In this document: positions 1-3,857 of the stretch, one piece after another
Layout: the number at the start of each line of letters is the position of its first letter
How positions within the stretch are numbered: position 1 is the stretch's first letter
Source: Dehalococcoidia bacterium
GTDB taxonomy: Bacteria; Chloroflexota; Dehalococcoidia; Lucifugimonadales; UBA3495
Direction: 5' to 3'
Assembly (NCBI GenBank): GCA_022823105.1
Contig: JAJDXU010000370.1
Location: 1-5,230, forward strand
DNA length: 5,230 nt
Program-made: the position numbers and the translations under genes
The notes under the pieces: generated by a model
Seen by the model: only the letters and a program-made list of their open reading frames with translations
Databases searched by the model: none
Told to the model about the DNA's origin: nothing

Positions 1-347
1 CCCACTACGGGGAAGCCTACGAGCAACTGCACGGCGAGCCGCCCGCCGGCGCCGGCTGGGAAAGCTGGTTCGCGTTCTTCACCGCGGGATTCCCGGCGCA
101 GAAGCTGCTCGTCGCGCCTGCGGGCACCCCGGACGAGATCGTCCGCGCCTACGAGGACGCCGTGCACGCCACGCGCGCCGACCCGGAGTACATCGCCCGG
201 AAGCCCGCCACGCTGGGCGCCTACGAGCAGGTGACCGGGCCCGCGGCCCAGCGCATCTACGAACTGGCCACCGACGTGCCGCAAAGCGCGCGCACCTGGG
301 TGAGGACATGGCTCAAGGATGAATTCCGCGTCAACCTTGAGGCCTGA
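1..347 (+). CDS. TctC/Bug-type tricarboxylate transporter substrate-binding protein, C-terminal part
   Basis: The 3' end of a gene that runs off the left edge; the readable frame begins at base 3 and stops at TGA 345-347, giving about 114 residues. TctC-like proteins are periplasmic binding proteins that capture carboxylates for the TctA/TctB membrane unit. The sequence shows an APAGTPDEIV motif (bases about 115-144), matching the 'APAGTP..VV/IV' start of the C-terminal helix in this family. It is followed by a helical stretch with 'ADPEY' and a tail rich in charged and aromatic residues, which is rather divergent from textbook Bug proteins. The strongest support is context, because a TctA-TctB fusion begins 73 bases downstream on the same strand. 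No N-terminus or signal peptide can be seen. A related solute-binding family cannot be excluded from this fragment. Confidence 0.72.
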   Translation, partial: HYGEAYEQLHGEPPAGAGWESWFAFFTAGFPAQKLLVAPAGTPDEIVRAYEDAVHATRADPEYIARKPATLGAYEQVTGPAAQRIYELATDVPQSARTWVRTWLKDEFRVNLEA

Positions 348-420
348 TCGCCGGATCGTTGCCGCACAGACATCGGGGCCGGGACGTTGCATGCATTCCA
401 CGTAGATTTCGAGGCCTGAT
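339..420 (+). repeat. 10-bp direct repeat GAGGCCTGAT bounding the tctC-tctAB gap
   Basis: GAGGCCTGAT occurs exactly at 339-348 and again at 411-420. The first copy contains the last two sense codons and TGA stop of the tctC-like gene. The second abuts the TTG start of the permease and supplies its GAGG ribosome binding site. The copies are 72 bases apart start to start and enclose 62 bases with no coding potential that I can see. The arrangement could reflect a small duplication or insertion into what was once a tight stop/start junction; this is inference. Confidence 0.6.
411..414 (+). promoter_or_regulatory. Ribosome binding site GAGG deciding the TTG start at 421
   Basis: GAGG lies 6 bases before TTG 421. 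The frame is closed upstream by TAG at 403-405 and contains no ATG or GTG between that stop and 421, so TTG is the earliest possible start. It gives the roughly 24 residues expected before the first TctA glycine-rich motif. Confidence 0.6.
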
Positions 421-2481
421 TTGACCGAGGCGCTTCTCACCGCACTCGCGAATCTGGCCACGTTCGAGCACCTCCTCCACCTCGCGCTCGGCGTGATGCT
501 GGGGTTGGCGATCGGCGCGTTCCCCGGGCTCGGGGGCATTGCCGGGCTGGCCATCATGATGCCGTTCCTGTACGGGATGGATACCGTCTCGGCGCTGGCC
601 ACGCTGGTGGGGCTGGTGGCGGTGATCCCCACGTCCGATACGTTCACCTCCGTGCTCATGGGGATCCCCGGCTCCAGCGCCAGCCAGGCCACGGTGCTGG
701 ACGGCTTCCCGCTGTCGCAGCAGGGGCGCGCCGCCCGGGCGCTCGCCGCCGCGTTCACCGCGTCGCTGATGGGCGGCATCGTCGGCGCGGCGATCCTCAC
801 GCTGTTCGTGCAGGTGGCGCGGCCGCTCATCCTCACGTTCGGATCGGCGGAACTGTTCATGCTGGCCCTGCTGGGCCTTTCCATGGTGGGCGTGCTCTCC
901 GGCGCCAGCCTCGTCAAGGGACTCGCCGCCTGCGGACTCGGGCTGATCGTCGGCTCCATCGGCGGCGCGCCCGCCACCGGCGAGTTCCGGATGACCTTCG
1001 GTATCGACTACCTCTACGACGGGCTGCCGCTGGTCATCGTCGGCATCGGCCTCTTCGCCTTCCCGGAAATCACCGAACTGCTGCGCAGGAACCGCCCCAT
1101 CGCCTCAAGCCGCATGCCTGCGGCGGACTGGTTTGAAGGCATCCGGGACGTCTTCCGCAACTGGTTCCTGTGCCTGCGGTGCGCGGGACTCGGCACCCTC
1201 ATCGGCGCCATCCCCGGACTCGGCGGCACCGTCGTCGACTGGATCGCCTACGGCCACGTCGTGCAGACCGCCCGGGACAAGTCCCGCTTCGGCAAGGGCG
1301 ACATCCGCGGCGTGCTCGCGCCGGAATCGGCCAACAACGCCAAGGAAGGCGGCGGACTGGTCCCCACCCTGCTCTTCGGCATCCCCGGCTCCGGCGCCAT
1401 GGCCGTCTTCCTCGGCGGCATGGTGCTGCTGGGCATCGAAGCCGGCCCCGCCATGGTCTCCAGCGACCTGGACCTGACCTACACCATCATCTGGTCGCTG
1501 GCGCTGGCCAACGTCCTCGGCGCGGGAAGCTGCATGCTGCTGGCGCGGCCCATCGCGCGGCTGACCACGATCCCGTTCAACCTGCTGGCGCCGTTCATGA
1601 TCGTGGTGGTGAGCTTCGCCGCGTACCAGGCGACGCGCCAGTTCATGGACCTGGCGGCGCTGCTGGCGATCGGGGTGCTGGGGGTGCTGCTGCGCCGGTT
1701 CGGGTGGTCGCGGCCGGCGTTCCTGATCGGGTTCGTGCTGGCGCCGCAGGCGGAGGGGTATCTGAACCTGGCGGTGCAGTTTTATGGGTGGGGCATGCTG
1801 GCGCGGCCGGGGGTGGTGGTGATTCTCGGGATTACGGTGGTGTCGGTCTGGCTTGGGGCGCGGGGGCAGCGAGGCAGGGGCCGGGGCGTCGAATCGGCGG
1901 GAACGGAGTCCATGGCGGCGACGGCGGCGGACGGATCGCGGCGAAGTCCGCCGGCCCGTCATGTCGGCCCGCAACTGGCTTTCGTCGGCGGGGCGATCGC
2001 CGTCCTGCTCTACGCGGTCTGGAGCAGCCTCAGGCTCTCGCCGCTGGGGCGGATATTTCCGTTGAGTGTGGCGGTGGCGACGTTGGTGTTGTGTGTTGCG
2101 CTGGTGGTGGTGTTGCGGGTGAGGCCGGGGGTCAGTCCGGCGAATGTCGACCTCGAGTACGGCGCCGATGCTGGCAAGGGGACCGCGCAGTCCGACTCCG
2201 ATACCGATGCCGCGGCAGGCGGCGGTACGTGGCGAAGCGCCGGATGGTTCGGGGCGCTGGTGGCGGCGGTGGGTGTGCTGGGCTTTCTGCCGGGGGCGCT
2301 CGTGTTTTTCCTGACGTTCCTGCGACGCAAGGCGCAGCAACCTTGGAGATTGACGCTTGCGCTGACGGCTTGCGTGATCGTGGCCCTGGCGGCTGCCGCC
2401 AACCTCCTGCTGGTGGAACTGCCCGGGGGGCTGATTGCAGAATATGTCGGCCAATCCTGGTTGACGGGGCAGGTGCGATGA
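421..2481 (+). CDS. tctA: Tripartite tricarboxylate transporter permease, TctA fused to TctB
   Basis: Inner-membrane unit of a TTT carboxylate importer, 686 residues against about 500 for a normal TctA. TctA hallmarks occur in both pseudo-symmetric halves. The first half has AFPGLGG (33-39), GIPGSSASQ (81-89) and DGFPLSQQGRAARAL (94-108). The second half has AIPGLGG (263-269), PESANNAKEGGG (301-312) and FGIPGSG (319-325). Many hydrophobic helices run to about residue 478. An Arg/Gly-rich linker (about 480-515) then leads to a TctB-like part with hydrophobic segments at about 517-533, 544-566, 608-630 and 643-666 and a polar loop (569-605) between the pairs. This covers both membrane subunits in one chain. 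The start is TTG with GAGG at 411-414. The stop TGA 2479-2481 overlaps an ATG at 2478 that opens a decayed galD start. Codon third positions shift from C-rich to G-rich at about 1550, but the frame is intact. Confidence 0.93.
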   Translation: MTEALLTALANLATFEHLLHLALGVMLGLAIGAFPGLGGIAGLAIMMPFLYGMDTVSALATLVGLVAVIPTSDTFTSVLMGIPGSSASQATVLDGFPLSQQGRAARALAAAFTASLMGGIVGAAILTLFVQVARPLILTFGSAELFMLALLGLSMVGVLSGASLVKGLAACGLGLIVGSIGGAPATGEFRMTFGIDYLYDGLPLVIVGIGLFAFPEITELLRRNRPIASSRMPAADWFEGIRDVFRNWFLCLRCAGLGTLIGAIPGLGGTVVDWIAYGHVVQTARDKSRFGKGDIRGVLAPESANNAKEGGGLVPTLLFGIPGSGAMAVFLGGMVLLGIEAGPAMVSSDLDLTYTIIWSLALANVLGAGSCMLLARPIARLTTIPFNLLAPFMIVVVSFAAYQATRQFMDLAALLAIGVLGVLLRRFGWSRPAFLIGFVLAPQAEGYLNLAVQFYGWGMLARPGVVVILGITVVSVWLGARGQRGRGRGVESAGTESMAATAADGSRRSPPARHVGPQLAFVGGAIAVLLYAVWSSLRLSPLGRIFPLSVAVATLVLCVALVVVLRVRPGVSPANVDLEYGADAGKGTAQSDSDTDAAAGGGTWRSAGWFGALVAAVGVLGFLPGALVFFLTFLRRKAQQPWRLTLALTACVIVALAAAANLLLVELPGGLIAEYVGQSWLTGQVR
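1855..1886 (+). other. Four-tract G-run, possible G-quadruplex, in the TctA-TctB linker
   Basis: G tracts at 1855-1858 (GGGG), 1862-1866 (GGGGG), 1877-1880 (GGGG) and 1883-1886 (GGGG) are separated by 3, 10 and 2 bases. They fall in codons 479-489, the start of the Arg/Gly-rich linker joining the permease and TctB-like parts. Folding is possible, but the 10-base loop is longer than canonical, and G-rich third positions are common here. Confidence 0.3.
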
Positions 2482-2501
2482 GGCAGCGGGCGATTGCCTG
2501 C
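2462..2501 (+). repeat. Left copy of the tct-end/galD-start junction repeat
   Basis: This stretch aligns without gaps to 3818-3857 at 32 of 40 positions, including two exact 9-mers, GTGCGATGA and GCAGCGGGC. It spans the last codons of the TctA-TctB fusion, the ATGA overlap and the first codons of a galD-like reading frame. The right copy has the same order of elements in front of the intact galD. The two copies bracket the toxin-antitoxin block. Confidence 0.75.
2478..2501 (+). pseudogene. Remnant of a galD-like gene start
   Basis: ATG 2478 overlaps the permease stop as ATGA and reads MRQRAIAC, against MTQRAIPC at the start of the intact PrpF/GalD protein. After base 2501 the resemblance is lost; the frame wanders on to a TGA at 2565-2567 with no PrpF motifs. 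This looks like the first eight codons of a lost galD copy that was once translationally coupled to tctAB. A 24-nt match could be fortuitous in isolation. The tct-side homology extending across the same junction makes common origin the better reading. Confidence 0.55.
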
Positions 2502-2524
2502 GCCTATGGTAAGTTACCGCCCGC

Positions 2525-2635
2525 ATGCGCATGGTTCGCATCCTGGATAGCGTGGCCAAGAAGCTGAGGAAATCCAAATTAGTAGCCAACAGGGACATAC
2601 CCGAGAATCCGTCAGGGACGTGTTGGAAGAAATGA
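2525..2635 (+). CDS. Possible 36-residue Lys/Arg-rich small protein
   Basis: An ATG at 2525 (alternative ATG at 2531) opens 36 codons ending at TGA 2633-2635. The product is basic, with a VAKKLRKSK core and a C-terminal WKK. No family is recognised. Its stop overlaps an in-frame ATG (2632) of the two-helix membrane protein as ATGA, the usual arrangement for translational coupling and the main reason to list it. No good ribosome binding site is visible; GGTAAG at 2508-2513 is 11 bases upstream and poor. It could be chance. Confidence 0.22.
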   Translation: MRMVRILDSVAKKLRKSKLVANRDIPENPSGTCWKK

Positions 2636-2823
2636 CTACTGCTCTGCAGAATCGGTGCCTGATAGATGTTGGCTTGATTGCAGCAGTCCTCTTGGGGCTC
2701 GCGCTCACAATTGTCTCAAGTGAGCGAGCCTTATCGTTTGTCCGTGAATATGGAAGCATCTTGGGCCTTGTTACGCTGGCCATAGGCACAATCGGCTTGT
2801 TCATTTTTGCTCGACAGAAATAG
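2620..2823 (+). CDS. Small hypothetical protein with two predicted membrane helices
   Basis: A 67-codon frame from GTG 2620 to TAG 2821-2823; TTG 2623 and ATG 2632 (63 residues) are alternative starts. AGGGA at 2614-2618 suits TTG 2623 best (4-base spacing). ATG 2632 is overlapped by the stop of the preceding small ORF. Two hydrophobic stretches, at about residues 14-33 and 46-63, are joined by a short charged loop (SSERALSFVREYG), and the chain ends FARQK. This is the pattern of a small integral membrane hairpin with both ends probably cytoplasmic. No family is recognised and no function is proposed. Base composition is clearly less GC-rich than the flanking tct and galD genes, fitting the view that it belongs to an acquired block together with the toxin-antitoxin pair. 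Confidence 0.45.
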   Translation: MLEEMTTALQNRCLIDVGLIAAVLLGLALTIVSSERALSFVREYGSILGLVTLAIGTIGLFIFARQK

Positions 2824-2860
2824 CCAAGGCTCCGTCGATCCGGAAAAAATGACCTAACCG

Positions 2861-2882
2861 ACGATTTTGCCCTTCGAATCGT
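2861..2882. repeat. 6-bp inverted repeat ACGATT/AATCGT
   Basis: ACGATT (2861-2866) and AATCGT (2877-2882) can pair around a 10-base loop. It lies between the small membrane protein and the antitoxin promoter. The stem is AT-rich and followed by only a short T run (three Ts counting the stem end), so it is at best a weak terminator. Confidence 0.3.
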
Positions 2883-2889
2883 TTGATGC

Positions 2890-2905
2890 CTGACTGGGAG
2901 GTCAG
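2890..2905. repeat. 5-bp inverted repeat CTGAC/GTCAG upstream of the antitoxin promoter
   Basis: CTGAC (2890-2894) and GTCAG (2901-2905) flank six bases, with a possible T-G wobble pair extending the stem over a GGGA loop. It sits just upstream of the candidate -35 element and could be a regulator site or a weak hairpin. No T run follows. Confidence 0.25.
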
Positions 2906-2922
2906 ACGATCGCGCTCGGCTC

Positions 2923-2947
2923 TTGTCCGTACAATGTCCGTGTGACA
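2923..2947. promoter_or_regulatory. Candidate operator for the RHH antitoxin
   Basis: TGTCCGT is repeated at 2924-2930 and 2935-2941, exactly 11 bases apart, so both copies lie on one face of the helix. Two imperfect palindromes overlap these repeats: TTGT/ACAA (2923-2926 / 2931-2934) and TGTC/GACA (2935-2938 / 2944-2947). All of this lies within the candidate promoter. Phased short repeats over the promoter are the usual target of ribbon-helix-helix antitoxins, which repress their own operon. Binding is inferred. Confidence 0.4.
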
Positions 2948-2951
2948 GAAT
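2923..2951 (+). promoter_or_regulatory. Candidate sigma-70 promoter for the toxin-antitoxin operon
   Basis: TTGTCC (2923-2928) and CAGAAT (2946-2951) are separated by 17 bases; each matches 4 of 6 consensus positions. Transcription would begin near 2958, leaving a leader of about 20 bases before the antitoxin ATG with its strong ribosome binding site. TACAAT at 2930-2935 is a closer -10 match but lacks a sensible -35 partner. Because the genes downstream run in the same direction, this promoter could also feed galD. Confidence 0.4.
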
Positions 2952-2967
2952 GCCGGTGGATCGAATT

Positions 2968-2972
2968 GGAGG
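2968..2972 (+). promoter_or_regulatory. Ribosome binding site GGAGG fixing the antitoxin start at 2980
   Basis: GGAGG is followed by 7 bases and ATG 2980. The frame is open further upstream to an ATG at 2923, but that start would lie inside the promoter/operator and adds 19 residues with no family counterpart. Confidence 0.75.
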
Positions 2973-2979
2973 AATATCC

Positions 2980-3255
2980 ATGGGCATCGCGGAAACCAAG
3001 TCGGAGCGCATCGAGGTTCGGACGACTCCGAGCTTGAAGGCGTTGCTACAGCGGGCTGCGGCCTCAGCCCACAAGAACGTCACGGAGTTTCTGCTTGAGG
3101 CGGGAATCAAAGCCGCCGAGGACGCTCTGGCCGACCGGCGGATGTTCCGGCTCGATGACCGGCGGTGGAAGGAATTTCAGAATATCCTCGACCGGCCGGT
3201 CGTGAACAAACCTCGCCTGGCTCGGCTGTTTTCCGAAAAGAGCGTTCTGGAGTGA
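2980..3255 (+). CDS. DUF1778 (TacA-like) ribbon-helix-helix antitoxin
   Basis: Antitoxin of a type II toxin-antitoxin pair, 91 residues, a normal length for the family. Residues 9-15 (ERIEVRT) form the DNA-contacting beta strand, about 17-30 the first helix and about 33-48 (NVTEFLLEAGIKAAED) the second helix. The tail (about 54-91), with MFRLDDRRW, F, LDRP and P.LARLF, has the conserved DUF1778 pattern known to wrap around the GNAT toxin and block its active site. The family also represses its own promoter as an RHH dimer, often more strongly with toxin bound; the phased repeats at 2923-2947 fit this. The stop TGA 3253-3255 overlaps the toxin GTG at 3252 by the sequence GTGA, so the two are translationally coupled. 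ATG 2980 with GGAGG is the supported start. Confidence 0.93.
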   Translation: MGIAETKSERIEVRTTPSLKALLQRAAASAHKNVTEFLLEAGIKAAEDALADRRMFRLDDRRWKEFQNILDRPVVNKPRLARLFSEKSVLE

Positions 3256-3785
3256 TACCCCGAGACGGGAGTTTGTCTCCGGTCGAAAAACTTGACGAAA
3301 CGCACGAAGTTGACTCCTTCGAGTGCGGGAAACAGGCGCTCGATCACTTTCTGAAGCGATTTGCCCTTGCAAATCAGCGCGCCGACAGCGCCCGAACCTA
3401 TGTCGTCTGCCGGAATTCGGCGGTGATCGCCTATTACAGCCTTGCCGCTGGAGCGGTGGAGCACGCCGAAGCGCCTGTCCGGGTGGGCAAGGGGCTGGCC
3501 CGGCATCCGATCCCCGTGATGCTGCTTGCCCGTCTGGCTGTTGACAGAACGCAGCAAGGGCGAGGCATTGGCAAGGCGCTCATCAAGGATGCTCTGCTCA
3601 GAACCGCCGCCGCTGCAGAAATTGTTGGCGTCCGAGCCCTCCTTGTCCATGCCAAGGACGAGGAGGCACGGGCTTGGTACGAAGGACTGGAATTCGAACC
3701 CAGCCCCACAGACCCTTTCCATCTGTTCCTGCTTATGAAGGACCTGAGGAAGATTCTGGATGATAGCCGCTCCATTCCCGGATGA
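3252..3785 (+). CDS. GNAT acetyltransferase toxin, TacT/AtaT/KacT type
   Basis: Toxin partner of the DUF1778 antitoxin, 177 residues from GTG 3252. Known relatives use acetyl-CoA to acetylate the amino group of aminoacyl-tRNAs and so stop translation. Visible features are the FECGKQALDHFL N-terminal motif (23-34), RTYVV (48-52), the YYSLAAGAVEHAEA strand (61-74), PIPVMLLARLAVD (86-98) and the acetyl-CoA loop Q102-G-R-G-I-G107. Also present are VRALLVHAKDEEA (127-139) and Y143 in ARAWYEGLEF, at the position of the catalytic tyrosine in TacT. All expected active-site features are present, so the toxin looks functional. The frame is open upstream to ATG 3165, but GTGA coupling to the antitoxin and family alignment favour 3252. 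The last residues, about 168-177, lie beyond the usual family end and overlap a tct-derived remnant in another frame. Confidence 0.93.
   Translation: MIPRDGSLSPVEKLDETHEVDSFECGKQALDHFLKRFALANQRADSARTYVVCRNSAVIAYYSLAAGAVEHAEAPVRVGKGLARHPIPVMLLARLAVDRTQQGRGIGKALIKDALLRTAAAAEIVGVRALLVHAKDEEARAWYEGLEFEPSPTDPFHLFLLMKDLRKILDDSRSIPG
3746..3750 (+). promoter_or_regulatory. Ribosome binding site GAGGA for the stub reading frame before galD
   Basis: GAGGA ends 9 bases before ATG 3760. It lies inside the toxin gene but is well placed to start the 25-codon stub frame that terminates on the galD start codon. Confidence 0.4.
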
Positions 3786-3837
3786 CGTTTTGCGTCAGTA
3801 CGGATCTGCTGTCTCGATGACTCGACAAGTGCGATGA
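3760..3837 (+). pseudogene. Remnant of a second tctAB 3' end, now a 25-codon frame coupled to galD
   Basis: ATG 3760 to TGA 3835-3837 encodes 25 residues in a frame different from the toxin, which it overlaps for 26 bases. Aligned without gaps to the last 20 residues of the TctA-TctB fusion, it shares P, Y, T and the terminal Q-V-R (6 or 7 identities depending on the pairing at the start), plus several conservative pairs (F/L, V/L, Q/E, M/L). Its stop overlaps the galD ATG as ATGA, just as the true tctAB stop overlaps the galD stub at 2478. I read it as the surviving tail of a second, diverged tctAB copy. With GAGGA at 3746-3750 it could still be translated and act as a leader delivering ribosomes to galD, which has no strong site of its own. 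Confidence 0.5.
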
Positions 3838-3857
3838 CGCAGCGGGCTATTCCATGC
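3818..3857 (+). repeat. Right copy of the tct-end/galD-start junction repeat
   Basis: Partner of 2462-2501 (32/40 identical, offset 1356 bases). Several of the differences are silent in the tct frame (ACG/ACT, CAG/CAA) or the galD frame (GCG/GCT). This suggests the copies diverged as coding sequence before they were brought together, rather than being a fresh target-site duplication. Confidence 0.75.

Noticed and set aside
1170..2567. A 465-codon plus-strand frame out of register with tctAB
   Set aside because: Gly/Arg/Ala-rich shadow frame with no family motifs. Only its last part (from ATG 2478) is of interest, as the galD start remnant.
1105..2598. A 497-codon open frame on the minus strand across tctAB
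   Set aside because: The product is a low-complexity Arg/His/Gln/Pro-rich string typical of the antisense of a GC-rich gene, while the plus strand shows clear TctA motifs.
2861..2905. Intrinsic terminator between the small membrane protein and the antitoxin
   Set aside because: The two short hairpins lack GC-rich stems with a following T run.
2923..2979. Upstream ATG 2923 as antitoxin start
   Set aside because: It lies within the -35/operator region, adds a Cys/Pro-containing stretch absent from the family, and lacks the strong ribosome binding site seen before ATG 2980.
2514..3110. A 198-codon minus-strand frame over the small ORFs and antitoxin start
   Set aside because: No motif or hydrophobic pattern, Ser/Arg-rich, no ribosome binding site, and it opposes the well-supported antitoxin.
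3165..3251. ATG 3165 as toxin start
   Set aside because: It would overlap the antitoxin by about 90 bases and add residues with no counterpart in GNAT toxins. GTG 3252 overlaps the antitoxin stop as GTGA and fits the family length.
2462..3857. IS element or transposon with target-site duplication
   Set aside because: No transposase or terminal inverted repeats are visible, and the flanking repeats are 80% identical coding sequence, not a short exact duplication.
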